Counted from the stretch's first letter, positions 35,062-45,951 are shown. The stretch is DNA of 54,500 nucleotides from Cryptomeria japonica (GCF_030272615.1 NC_081409.1:911237330-911291829), one strand, 5' to 3'. Notes: generated from the letters alone by a model not told the origin. Program-made: numbers and translations.

Positions 35062-35437
35062 TGTTAGATTATTCGGGTATTTGCTTGATTAATTAAACAA
35101 TATTTATTTAATTATTTAAGTTCCCTTTATCTCTTTTACACTTAAGCTAACTTTAGGTGCATAATAATTAATTCTTTTATTAATTATTATGTGCAAACCT
35201 AGGTTTTTCCTTTTAGGGTTTCTTGACCTATTAAAGGTTGAGTTCATTCTTTTCATTGTAAGAAGAAGAAGGTTTTTTACATTACATATTTTGTGAATAT
35301 TGAGCTCTCTCTTTTTGAGCATATTTTCTGTGTATTTCTTTCTTCTGTGATTTGCTTCCTTGCTTCTCCTTGTAACAGGTTTTTCAACTTGCAGAGATCA
35401 TTTTGGGCTCTTGTGATGTTTTATTTTCTCAACTCCA
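35062..35437 (+). repeat. Right direct LTR of the palindromic element, 376 bp
   Basis: TGTTAGATTATTCGGG to CAACTCCA, preceded by the polypurine tract AGCTTAAGGGGGG. Ends TG...CA as expected. Minisatellite sequence resumes directly after it. Confidence 0.85.
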
Positions 35438-35650
35438 ATAAGACAAAGATAGATGATCACGTCTAGTTTCAGGAAGGACTAATCCTGTATAAGACAAAGA
35501 TAGATGACCACGTCTGGTTTCATGAAGGACTAATCCTGTATAAGATAAAGATATATGATCATGTCTAGTTTTAGGAAGGACTAATCTCGTATAAGACAAA
35601 GATAGATGATCATGTCTGATTTCAAGAAGGATACATCCTGTATAAGACAA
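35438..35650 (+). repeat. Minisatellite, right part (about four units of 45-50 bp)
   Basis: Four consecutive units with TCTAGTTTCAGGAAGGACT, then AATCCTGTATAAGACAAAGAT, then AGATGATCACG-type sequence. Each unit has an internal dyad (AGGAT/ATCCT-like). The array was continuous with 30775-30858 before the retroelement inserted. Confidence 0.88.
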
Positions 35651-37514
35651 ATAATAGATCAAAATATGATGAAAGTGCATAATAATTGATTGATAGATAG
35701 AATAGTTGATATGAGTAAATGATAGAATTATAGATGAAAAGATTGAAAGTAGGTGATGAGGGATATGTTATTAAATAAAATGAATGATTGGAAAGAATTG
35801 AAAAGGTTGATTCAAGAAGAAAAATGCTTGATGAGAGAATGATCTGAAGAGACAATCAACATGATGAGATCATAAACAATTGGTACGAATTGAAATGATA
35901 TGATGATGATGAATAGTCTTCTTGTCTTTATTTATAGTGCAGTACATTTTCATCATTGAGCCTTATTATGTAACAATGAAGCTTTGTACACCACAGTATA
36001 AGGAACCAAGATGCATAGATATCTCATTGCAAAGAAACAAACACATAGCAGACAAGGATTGAACTCTCCATTCAAGGAATTATGCTAGGGGTCAAGGTAT
36101 GTGTAGCATTCATAAGATGAATGCTCCTATCATAGACACCCACTAGAGCAATTGCCCCAACACTTCATTGGTTCAAACCACAAACAATAAACAAAGAAAA
36201 GGATCATGCCCATCATGACTCCTCTCGTCACTTTTTGGACATCCTTGAGTAGCTAGAAACATGATCTTAGCCAATTTGATAAAAGATAAAACCAACTAGA
36301 ACAAAATGTAGCAACCATACTGATTTTTGTCTTCGTATGATTTCTTGATGTGATTTTGATAATGTCTGGTTTCAGAAGTTTTGGACCCTGTTTAAGACTA
36401 ACCTGTTTGGTTTCGAGTGTACTGATTCTATTAAGACAAGATGTTGATCATGTTGATAGTTTGATAATGATTTGATAGATAGATAGTTGATCAGGTTGAT
36501 TGCAGATGTTTTGACAAGATAGTTGTATCCTTTGTTTAACTTTGTGTGAAGTGTTTGCTAGATAGCTGCTAGGATATTTGATTCTTGCGAGACAATTTAT
36601 TGCTAGTTTTTTTATGGTTTTGGATTTTTAGTTTGTTTTTGATTGAGTTTTTAATTTTTGAAATTTTCTCAATGTTTTTGTATTTGATTTTGAATTTTTT
36701 GATGTTTTTTTTAATGTTTTGGTGTTTTTGAAATTTTTGAATGTTTTTGGTATTGATGAAACATGACTTGCCATTAATTGATAAAGATAAGACTAACTTT
36801 GACAAAATCCAGTAGTCATACTAATCTATGCCATTGTTTTGATTTGTGTGATCATTGATAGGAATGTCTGGTTTCAAAGAATGAGTACCTCATATAAGAC
36901 CGATCTGTCTAGTTTCAAGTATACCTTCCTTGTATAAGACATGCTGATGTTTGATAGAGTTTGGTTGATAGATTGATTAACAAGATTTGTGATTAGTTTG
37001 ATTGTAGACTTTGAGAGTTTGCTTGTTGCTGATTTGATTTGATGGATGGCCCATGCTTCCTTGCTTTTATTTTTTGGTTTTTTAAATTTTTTTCATGACA
37101 TTTTGTGATTTTTTCATTTTTTCATGACATTTTGTGAATGTTTTTGATTGATTTTTTCATGACTTTATCTATTTTTTTATTGATTTTTTCAAGACTTTTT
37201 ATGATTTTTAGAATTTTTCCATTTATACCCCCAAGTATATAGACCTATGATGATAACATGATGATGCATAATATAGTGGAGACAATGAATTTTTGATATG
37301 AGTTATGCTAATGCAGGATGCATGCCAAAAATGTTGTTCCTATTCAGACAAGGATGAGTGTGTGTGTCTTTCATTCTGAAATGCACTAATTGGATTAAAG
37401 GTGCAAAAATTTTCAGAGATAGGAGTTCGATCCATTCTCAAAAGACTTAGACCATCCAACCTAACACACTATGTAACCAAGGTTTATGAATGGAGGCACG
37501 AAAAAAATTCTCCA
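35651..37514. other. Low-complexity stretch with diverged minisatellite copies
   Basis: No gene was found. Diverged copies of the TCTGGTTTCA...TATAAGAC motif occur in pairs near 36365-36445 and 36864-36945. T-rich imperfect repeats lie at about 36600-36740 (TTTTTGAATG-like words) and 37060-37220 (several copies of CATGACATTTTGTGA or a shortened form). Small open frames here are products of low complexity. Confidence 0.6.
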
Positions 37515-37903
37515 TCAATTCTTGAAATTTTGATCTTCTTTTTCCCATGTGTGTGCAATTGAGTTCATTCCAACTTTTATAACCATCAAAGACCCTTGGA
37601 ATCCCATGTGGCTAGCTACATGAGTTATTTTGACTTCAAAAGAAACTTGGATAGAGCCTCCCTGCCAACAAGCTTTTAGAGCTTTGACAAGGTTATGCAC
37701 TATAATCTCTCAAACATTGCTCCATTATCAGTAGGTGTCCATAGCCCTAATAAAGTTACTTGCATGTTCCCATAGTCAAGCTTTTTTTGTCGCACTTGTA
37801 TGCGTGATATTTCAGTAATATATCATTTTTTTTGTTTTGCCTTGAGATTGACATAACACTTTTTTCTTTTATTTTCTTGCCTTGACTTGTAAGTAATGAA
37901 ACC
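37515..37903. other. Flank of element A, small open frame of unknown meaning
   Basis: A 61-codon minus-strand frame (37515-37700) contains tryptophan, histidine and cysteine in a plausible protein-like composition, but it has no recognised motif and could be a remnant. The flank ends in AAACC at 37899-37903, the likely target site of element A. Confidence 0.3.
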
Positions 37904-39101
37904 TGTTAGGCCCAATATGGAAAGCTAATGTACTGAGAGGGGAGGGGTGAATTAGTACTTCAAATCCTCTTCTCAACAATATCTTTACTGTTATGCATAA
38001 ACCAAAAACTACTGTAACATAACATAAAGCTAAAACAAATGAGTAACAATCATACATGATTCACTTCATAACACATATATTTTGGTTATGCAGAAACTCT
38101 TGGTTAGAGAGAAAAACTGCGGTGGGGATGGCACCCACAACTTCACTACTGCAATAATAAAGAGTGCTTGGTTAGAGCTACATTTAGCTATTTCTAATAG
38201 CTTACCCTATTAGGAGTATTAAGATAAGTTAGATCTACCTTACTAAAGGATTTATACTGCACTATATAAGTGTAGCACCTGGTTAAAGGATTTACAATTT
38301 ATAGACTTGGTTAGAGTCTTTTACCCTATTAAAGGTTTCTCTTACAACTTCAAAATATTACAATATGACTTTACAAATATCTGCAACTTTACATCTGAAA
38401 TGCTGTAGCAGATTCCATGTGCTCAAAATAAGATTACCTTGCCTATAGCATACCTCGGTAACTCATAAAGTAACTCGGTAAACCCTTCTGTTTACTCTGT
38501 TCCTCGACTGTTCTCTGATAACCTTCTTGGTGACCTCTGTGTCTCTGTAACAATCATAATACTCTGTGATTTCTCATGTATCACATAAGTCTTGCTTCAT
38601 ACACATATGCACACACATTTCTCACATTCACACATGTTTCTAATCCTAAATTCATGTTGTATAAATAGACTTCTTATGTCGGTGATCTGATTCATTGCTT
38701 CAATCTTACAAACATGATTTCTCGAATAAATAACAATGCAAAATATTTCATTGGTTAGATGACCTCAAAATTATACAAAATCTGTATGTGCAATTTCCAA
38801 TGTGATAACGGTTCTGTGTGCCTCGATCTTGTAACACGTTTTCATATGTGTATCCAGGTTCAATGAATCTGGTAACATGTTTCACTCGGTGTATATCAAC
38901 TTGGTGTATTATCTTTACTGCTCAGTAGACATGAAATAACACTCGGTAGACAGCTCGGTGTATATTGGGCTTTGTGACTGTTTTCCTTCTGTAACCGACT
39001 TGGCTGTTCATATTGACTAAATATTTCGGTAGTGGTAACCGACTAGAGTATATAGAATGACTTTGTATATAAAACTAATGGCAATTTGATAAGTAGTAAC
39101 A
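37904..39101 (-). repeat. 3' LTR of element A, 1198 bp
   Basis: TGTTAGG to AGTAACA on the plus strand. Relative to the other LTR it carries an extra 44 bases bounded by a direct repeat TAACCGACT (38994-39002 and 39038-39046), plus an 8-base difference near 38456. Several CTCGGT words cluster in what would be U3. Confidence 0.92.
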
Positions 39102-39113
39102 ATCTCCCCTTTT
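39102..39113 (-). other. Polypurine tract of element A
   Basis: AAAAGGGGAGAT on the minus strand, directly beside the 3' LTR. The identical sequence occurs beside the 3' LTR of element B at 53635-53646. Confidence 0.85.
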
Positions 39114-39471
39114 GACATTAGTTGAGATGTTTGACAAAACTACTTTCAAAGTCATTACTCAAAAATCTATATACTTCACAAAATTTGACTAAACATGCAG
39201 TATATACATTAGTCATTGAAATAGTATAATCAAATATACTCCCCTTATCAATATGTTGTACAAAACTTTGTAATGTGTGCTCGGTGATCAATACTCTGTA
39301 ATCACTGTTCTTTCATCTGTTCACTACTCTTGGATACTTTGCTTATTCTGCTAATTCTCTACTCGGTATACTCCCCCTGTATACTACACTCCGGTTATTT
39401 GATACTTTGAATACTATACACTCTTGATGATATACTTTGATATACTCCCCCTTTTTTACAAACATCAAAAT

Positions 39472-41109
39472 TTAGTTACCATTGGGAGGTGGCAACTGAT
39501 CAAAAATGGATTTGTAATTTGTCTTGGCTTCGGTGAGAGTGACAGAGAGTGCATCCTTTACACTGTTCATTAAAGAATTCTATGCATTAATATCAGCCAA
39601 TAATGAAATTAAGCCATCTAAAGTGCTTCCCTCTTGTGTAGTAGAGAGATAAGTGGCTCGGTTTAGCTGTTCTTGAATGGATGAAAGATGAGGAAGGAAT
39701 AATGTTTGAAGTGTCATTATGTCCATCTTGATCTTGTGTTCTTCATTCCTCAATTCCAATTGTTGAGCCATGAGCTGTTGTAGCCTAGTATAAAAATTCT
39801 GAACTGAATTGGGCTCGGGGGTCAACCTATTTGAGAGATCGGTGATCTCTTTCTCAATTGCTTCTATTTTATTCTTAATGTCTTTAAGAAATAAATAAAA
39901 TGTGCAGAGTTTCTGAAATAATGAAAGAATGTGCTTGAGTTGAGGGGACAACTCAGCAATAAATTTGACAAGTTTTACCTTGCCAACAACAATGGATCTC
40001 TGTACTTCCTCTATCATTTTAGCAGTTAGCTCCTTGTCTTTTAGTTTGCTCAAGTATTCGGATGCATTTGCTCTAGATGTCTCAATCTGATTTAGGAGTT
40101 CATCCAATTGAATATGGATGGCTGCATCGGTTGATACTATAGTTGAAGGTAGCATATATAATAGTAAGTTCTTGACCTTTTGAAGTACTTTATTCTTCTT
40201 TTGTATGGCCAGTTGCTTCTCCTGTTTAGCCTTTGCTTTGCACAGTTCACTGAATTCATTGAGTGCTTGCCCTTTCAATGTGGAGATGTCTACATTGGGC
40301 AACACTATCGGTTTTGATAAATCAATTTTGAAACTATGCTTTTTCAACTTCTTTTCTTTACCTTTCACCGGGTGAACCACTACAATAGCTTGAGAGGCTT
40401 GAGGACCCTCGGTAGGTTGCTCGATAGAGACAACACTTTTGTCGGTTTCTTTAGCCTTGGTAGTGTCCTTCGGTGTCTTGGTGCTTGGTGTCTCAGCTGT
40501 AACATTTTCCATGCTAGAAGGTGCTTGAGAGGTTTGTTCTTGTGAAGTACCTTCTGCTGCAGACTTTTGACCTTCGATGCCTTCACCTGTAGCCTGAGGA
40601 GCTTCGGTTGTAGCAGGTTGATTGATCGGTGGGTAAGGCTGAACTTGTTCCAAAATAGATTCACTGGAGACAAGTTTTGCATAAGCATTGCCTTCTATCA
40701 TTTCTTGTTTAGGTGCCTCTACATCCATGATATCTTCATCTATTTGAATGGTGACAACAGGGTCTTGTTTGGTGATATCAAGCTCTTGGTCAGTGACATC
40801 GACTATTTCCATTGTAGATTGTTCACCAACATTCTTTCTTTGAAAGATGGTCTTCCATTGCTCTTTTGTTTCCTTCTCCACTTCTATATACAGGCCATTC
40901 ATCAATTTCAAGGCCTTTTGTTTTACTGTAAATTGAGTTTGGCTGTTTGACAGATGTTCTTTTATTTCATCAACTGACATATCAGGAAAGAGATGCACCA
41001 AACTTCTTTCTCTAATTTGTTTCTTTGAGTCTAGGGCATATTGCCATCTGGTTTCAATATGTGCATATAATTCTGTAGGAATAGAATTACATACTTCTAA
41101 TGGGACAAC
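39472..41109 (-). CDS. ORF3 of element A, in frame after the UGA that ends ORF2
   Basis: 546 codons including the terminal stop, the same number as ORF3 in element B. It has no ATG near its start: coding-like sequence begins straight after the UGA (VVPLEV...) and is conserved in B, and the first in-frame ATG is about 45 codons in. The first quarter is mixed charged sequence. A Gln/Thr/Glu/Pro-rich low-complexity middle and a basic segment (GKEKKLKKHSFKI) follow, then a long helical, coiled-coil-like C-terminal half (ELTAKMIEEVQRSIVVGKVK, KLCTFYLFLKDIKNKIEAIE) ending QLPPPNGN. One premature TAG at 39580-39582 replaces a CAG still present in B. No enzyme motif is recognised and the role is unknown. 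It may be a C-terminal extension of ORF2 made by readthrough, or an ORF now untranslated. Confidence 0.7.
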
Positions 41110-42831
41110 TCAGAATTTGAGAAGTGTGCAAATGACATCTTCTTCAATTTGCCTCTTTTCATCAGCAGATCTAGATTCATATTTGACAAATTTGAATCCA
41201 CCAAATGCACCACATTCCTTTAGATTATTACAAAAAATTTCTACACTATGTACATCTACCTTCTTGCTTTTCACAATCTGAAATTTATTTGCATCTTCAG
41301 ATTCGGTATCACTCGACTCTTTTGGCAAAATGAGTCTCTGAGTAGATTTCTTGTAAGTTCTAGTTACCTTAGGAACAACAACAATCTTTTGTTTCTTACT
41401 CGGTAATGCAGCAGATGCCCTTGTGTTAGGTCTCTTTGTTGGAGGGGTCGGTAGGGCCATTGAAGTGTCCTTTTTCTTTCTCTTCAACACTTTTCCCTTA
41501 GGTAATTCAGTGCTAAGTGTTATGGCTGCTTCTTGGGCTTCTGTCTCCTCTTCGGTGATGGCTAGAACTCCTTTGATGGGTGTGGAGGAAGACTCTTCTC
41601 CAAATTTCTCAGTTAATGCCTTAATCATCTTTGTAGCTTTTCTTGTCGCCTTAGGTACTACAATGCTCATTTTTACTTTTTCCTTCATCTTTTCATAGGT
41701 TCCATACGTTAGCTCGGTAGTATGCCTTGGCAATGATAGATAGGCATCAAATTGCTGTTGTGTGATATCAAAATCAATCTCGTAACCCATAGGTGACAAA
41801 GATTGAGTCCTCGGTTCCACAACATTCACATAATAGTAATCGGTGTCAACCTCAAAACATATTTCATCTTTGTATTTTTCTACCAGCTGTGGTGGAATCC
41901 GGTACCTGTTATGCATTTTCTCTTGGAACTTGTTGAAGTAATCATCCATTATATCATTAAAGTTATCACCTAACTTCTTGATGAAGTCATTGATCTGATG
42001 GGTGATTGGTCGGTGTAGTTCCCAAACAACTTTACCGACTGTTGGAAAAAACTTCTCAAAGTAGAAAAACATACATACAAGTAATGATCCAAATTTTAGA
42101 GTATTTGTCGAGTTGTTCTTCTTCGGCTTCCTGATTGTGTTTAGATTTTCAAACAAGTTCTTCAGTAATACTTCACACAAGTCAATATTCATGCCTTTCT
42201 TAACAATTTTGTATGCTAAGTCCACTGCTGCATAGGGTACACTGTTTTCCCTTGCCGATTGGAAGAAATAGTAACCAATTACTCTAATGGAAAATTTGAG
42301 TTCAGGATCAGTGACATTGTTCAACTTCAGATCTCTGTAATCCGATTCAACTCTAGTCAAACTGATCAATTCCTTCTGTGATATCATTTTATGTGCTCGG
42401 GCATGATCATAGATAGGATATCCGGTGATCAGATGAATGATTTCTTTAGTGATCTTAAACGGTTTCTCTTGTAGCCACATGAAATCATCATGCACTCGGC
42501 TTAGTACAAACTTGACCCACTGGGGTTTGAACACATGGGGATAGGTTAGGGCTTCAGTCAATCCCTTGATTTTGATATGCTCATACTTGCTATCCATTTT
42601 ACCATCTGTGCATAATTCATCATATGTATCTTTGATCTCAACATGACCGAGTTCTTCAATATGACATTTTGTGAAGAATCTCACATCCTCGACTAACAAG
42701 ACTCGATCCGGGATGAGTGAAAAAGCAGTTTTGTCATCCAGTGCAGATGCAATTTTGGGAGTCAAAGAGTATTTTAGTGAGGGCTTTTCTACATTTGTGA
42801 CAACAATGGGGTCTTGGATCTTAGATGCCAT
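41110..42831 (-). CDS. ORF2 of element A, non-pol protein of 573 aa
   Basis: Start taken at the ATG at 42829-42831 (MASKIQDPIVV) because element B has a matching ATG and N-terminus (MTPKMQKPIVV). The frame also reads on upstream of it, but that part is not shared as protein. The first ~350 residues form a globular-looking, well-conserved domain, with SLIPDRVLLVEDVRFFTKCH, PFKITKEIIHLITGYP, MISQKELISL and a hydrophobic LKFGSLLVCMFFYFEKFFP segment. Residues ~451-500 are basic and proline-rich (RKKKDTSMALPTPPTKRPNT and PSKKQKI), resembling a nuclear-localisation region. It ends ...TLLKF-UGA. It resembles in style the uncharacterised proteins found on large plant repeats, perhaps the 'putative plant transposon protein' group, but I cannot confirm that. 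No gag, pol or env motif is visible. Confidence 0.75.
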   Translation of the reverse strand: MASKIQDPIVVTNVEKPSLKYSLTPKIASALDDKTAFSLIPDRVLLVEDVRFFTKCHIEELGHVEIKDTYDELCTDGKMDSKYEHIKIKGLTEALTYPHVFKPQWVKFVLSRVHDDFMWLQEKPFKITKEIIHLITGYPIYDHARAHKMISQKELISLTRVESDYRDLKLNNVTDPELKFSIRVIGYYFFQSARENSVPYAAVDLAYKIVKKGMNIDLCEVLLKNLFENLNTIRKPKKNNSTNTLKFGSLLVCMFFYFEKFFPTVGKVVWELHRPITHQINDFIKKLGDNFNDIMDDYFNKFQEKMHNRYRIPPQLVEKYKDEICFEVDTDYYYVNVVEPRTQSLSPMGYEIDFDITQQQFDAYLSLPRHTTELTYGTYEKMKEKVKMSIVVPKATRKATKMIKALTEKFGEESSSTPIKGVLAITEEETEAQEAAITLSTELPKGKVLKRKKKDTSMALPTPPTKRPNTRASAALPSKKQKIVVVPKVTRTYKKSTQRLILPKESSDTESEDANKFQIVKSKKVDVHSVEIFCNNLKECGAFGGFKFVKYESRSADEKRQIEEDVICTLLKF

Positions 42832-43389
42832 TTTGATTTCAAATAAAAATTGACATAGGAACCTTAGGGTTTTGAGAACTAAACAAACGACAGACGCTTC
42901 ACACTCAGCAGATAATAACAACTTAATGAGTTGAGTAAACCAGCTTAGCAATGTGATGAGATTCGATGTAAATACCTTAGATTTTGCTTTGAAGATGGTT
43001 TGATCACCTTGATTTTCTCTGCTCTGCTTCTTGAAAACTTAGTGAATGAAAATGACCGTGAAAAACCTTTTAAGTACTCAAAAATACCTTATCGGGCTCC
43101 GTGCAAGTTAGGTTGAAGACATTAAATGCACTAGGTTCACTTAACTTTCTTTCCCCTTTTTTTTTTGCACTTTAACTGAGTAACCAGATTTCCTTCATAT
43201 ACCGACTTGACAGGCTTCCTGAATTCACCGACTTAACAGTTTTCCTGTAAAGTGCTCCAAAAGACACTGATAGAATTTCAAACTTACTACTACATCTTAC
43301 TGTGCAGATTTTGAATTCAGTACATACTAAAATAGGAACTGTTTAAGATTTAACCTTGTGAGAATGTAGTCCCTTCATACCTTTACCGA

Positions 43390-44742
43390 TTAATTTGGAG
43401 TGGGAGCACCTAACTCGGTAGGTAAGGTGCTTTCTTTATTTGACACAATTTCCTTCTTTCTCCAAATCATCTGTAATTTCTCTTTTATTTCCTTAGTGTC
43501 TTTTCTAGGTTGATCTTTGTAATCTCCAACCAAGTGTCCAACTTTGTGACAATGAAAATATGCCATACCAGGATTTCTCCATGATCTTCGGTTATTCATT
43601 CCAAACCTTATAAAGTAGTTGGCACTTATATGTCCATATCTTCCACAACATTCACACCATATCCTTGTATTGTAATCGCATGGTACTGCAGAATATTGTC
43701 GGTAAGGATCTGTGTGAGTTTGGTAACCTCTAGTATTTGCTCGGTGTGCAAACCACATGTGGTTCTTTTGCTTAAACCAACACTTCTTGGTACTATGTCC
43801 ATATCTATTGCAGTTTTTACAAAACCCTTTGAATTTTGCCTTCTGATAATTGTTAACAGACTTTGTCCTACATTGATTAGATGTGTGACCATATTTATTG
43901 CAATTGTAACAATAACCATTGGTTTTTGTGGTATTCGGTTGCTTACTTTTTCTGATTTGACACATGTTGGCAGTATGACCTTGATTTCCACAGTAGTAGC
44001 AAATAGGCTTCTTCCTTTTGATGTTATTCCTTTTTTCAGCTTGTTTTGATGATTCTCCTCTCTTGGTAGTGCAGATTCCCTTCTCGGTAGAGTCTTTTCC
44101 TTTGCAACCGAGTCCTCCTTCTTTGTAGGGTCATCTTGTGTTCAGTTGCTCATCCAACATCTTTGATGCTTCATAACTATTCTTCAGTGTTTCCTTGGAT
44201 TTCTTCTCTATTTCAAGTTCATTGCTCAACCTTGATACTTCAAGTTTCAATGCTTGATTCTCATCAATTTTCAGATTTGCTTCATGTTGTGTATAACCTA
44301 GTTGATCTGTCAGATTTTGTTGAATACCAGTTAGCCTTATGATTTCATCATTCTTATCAGATACTAAGACTTCAAGTTGTTGTTTCTCTCTTTGTAGATC
44401 TCTTGCTTTATCCTCGGCTATCCTTAATGCATCTAGATTTTCAGTCATCTGTGTACTGAAATGTTCATGTTCTCTTTTCATTGCTTTTAGTTGATCAGCC
44501 AATGCTTTGTTCTTTTCTTTCAACATTCCAATCATTTCTTCAGTTTCTTCAGATATACTGTTCTTAGATGATGTCTCGATTTGTTCCACTAACTCTTGAG
44601 AATCCTGCGAGTCATCAGATAATCTTCTCCTTACTTTCAGAGATTTTTGCATTTGCCTTTGCATGTCTGCAATCACTTGATTTGCATTATCCAGCTCTTC
44701 TTGTAGATACACAATCCTTCAAGATTGTTTATAGCCTTCCAT
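43390..44742 (-). pseudogene. ORF1 (gag-like) of element A: coiled coil plus five CCHC knuckles, two stops
   Basis: 451 codons in one frame from the ATG at 44740-44742 (MEGYKQS) to the stop at 43390-43392. The N-terminal two thirds is a long charged coiled coil (for example LQEELDNANQVIADMQRQMQ). The C-terminal third carries five CX2CX4HX4C zinc knuckles, the typical nucleic-acid binding unit of retroelement nucleocapsids. In A the fourth and fifth have lost the last cysteine (YGHISANY and VGHLVGDY). Two in-frame TGAs break it: codon 8, where B has CGC, and 44131-44133, where B has TCA. There is no recognisable capsid domain. The most likely role was packaging element RNA. Confidence 0.85.
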
Positions 44743-44790
44743 TGATAAGATCTTTCTCTTTAGGTAGTTAAACCCTTTTCCAAGATTCAA

Positions 44791-44802
44791 GCTCTGATAC
44801 CA
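44791..44802 (-). other. Primer-binding site of element A
   Basis: TGGTATCAGAGC on the minus strand, an exact match to the usual initiator-methionine tRNA complement, two bases from the LTR. Confidence 0.93.
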
Positions 44803-44804
44803 AT

Positions 44805-45951
44805 TGTTAGGCCCAATATGGAAAGCTAATGTACTGAGAGGGGAGGGGTGAATCAGTACTTCAAATCCTTTTCTCAACAATATCTTTACTGTTATGCATA
44901 AACCAAAAACTACTGTAATATAACATAAAGCTAAAACAAATGAGTAACAATCATACATGATTCACTCCATAACACATATATTTTGGTTACGCAGAAACTC
45001 TTGGTTAGAGAGAAAAACTGCGGTGGGGATGGCACCCACAACTTCACTACTGCAATAATAAAGAGTGCTCAGTTAGAGCTACATTTAGCTATTTCTGATA
45101 GCTTACCCTATTAGGAGTATTAAGATCAATTAGATCTACCTTACTAAAGGATTTATACAACACTATATAAGTGTAGCACCTGGTTAAAGGATTTACAATT
45201 TATAGACTTGGTTAGAGTCTTTTACCCTGTTAAAGGTTTCTCTTACAACTTCAAGATATTACAATAAGACTTTACAAATATCTGCAACTTTACATCTGAA
45301 ATGCTGTAGCAGATTCTATGTGCTCAAAATAAGATTACCTTGCCTATAGCATACCTCATAAAGTAACTCGGTAAACCCTTTTGTTTACTATGTTCCTCGA
45401 CTATTCTCTGATAACCTTCTTGGTGACCTTTGTGTCTCTGTAATAGTCATAATACTCTATGATTTCTCATGTATTACATAAGTCTTGCTTCATACACATA
45501 TCCACACACATTTCTCACATTCACACATGTTTCTAACCCTAAATTCATGCTGTATAAATAGACTTCTTATGTCAGTGATCTGATTCATTGCTTCGATCTT
45601 ACAAACATGATTTCTCGAATAAATAACCATGCAAAATATTTCATTGGTTAGATGACCTCAAAATTATACAAAATCTATATGTGCAATTTCCAATGTGATA
45701 ACAGTTCTGTGTGCCTCGATCTTGTAACACGTTTTCATATGTGTGTCTAGGTTCAATGAATCTGGCAACACGTTTCACTCGGTTTTTTATCAACTCGGTG
45801 TATTATCTTTACTGCTCGGTAGACATGAAATAACACTCGGTAGATAGATCGGTGTATACTAGGCTTTGTGACTATTTTCCTTCTGTAACCGACTAGAGTA
45901 TATAGAATGACTTTGTATATAAAACTAATGGCAATTTGATAAGTAGTAACA
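44805..45951 (-). repeat. 5' LTR of element A, 1147 bp
   Basis: TGTTAGG to AGTAACA on the plus strand. A TATA-like box (CTATTTATACA on the minus strand, about 45550-45562) would drive leftward transcription. It lacks the 44-base and 8-base segments present in the other LTR. Confidence 0.92.

Larger units (their letters stand above)
30859..35437. mobile_element. Palindromic LTR retroelement inserted in the minisatellite
   Basis: The order is a direct LTR (30859-31228), an inverted partial LTR (31229-31535), inverted internal sequence to about 32862, a GC-rich core (32863-33119), then direct internal sequence and a direct LTR (35062-35437). The arms 31229-32862 and 33120-35372 (discounting a solo LTR at 33185-33845) are reverse complements of each other, about 95% alike near the LTRs and lower (about 85%) towards the core in the stretches I compared. 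An 8-base ATAAGACA flanks the whole structure (30851-30858 and 35438-35445). The CTAGCTTAAGGGGGG tract before the right LTR is typical of a copia polypurine tract. No pol was recognised. Confidence 0.8.
37904..45951 (-). mobile_element. Element A: non-autonomous LTR retrotransposon without pol, 8048 bp
   Basis: Two LTRs (37904-39101 and 44805-45951), a perfect initiator-tRNA primer-binding site and a polypurine tract define a complete element. Flanking five bases AAACC and AAGCC match at four of five positions and are probably the target duplication. The 5.7-kb interior encodes a gag-like ORF1 and a long ORF2/ORF3, and I found no protease, reverse transcriptase, RNase H or integrase motif in any frame. 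LTRs are about 97% alike where compared, so insertion was fairly recent relative to the copia element. By structure it is a large non-autonomous derivative (LARD- or TR-GAG-like) with unusual coding capacity. Confidence 0.88.

Noticed and set aside
30775-35650. A CRISPR-like array from the regularly spaced TCTAGTTTCAGGAAGG units
   Set aside because: The units are contiguous minisatellite repeats without unique spacers, in a plant-type retroelement context.
40336-40950. Plus-strand frames of 69 and 127 codons
   Set aside because: They overlap ORF3 of element A in antisense and have no counterpart argument of their own.
43390-44742. Alternative genetic code (UGA as sense), because all disruptions in ORF1 and at the ORF2 end of element A are TGA
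   Set aside because: Element B and ORF3 also carry TAG and TAA breaks, and the TGA sites in ORF1 of A are ordinary sense codons (CGC, TCA) in B.
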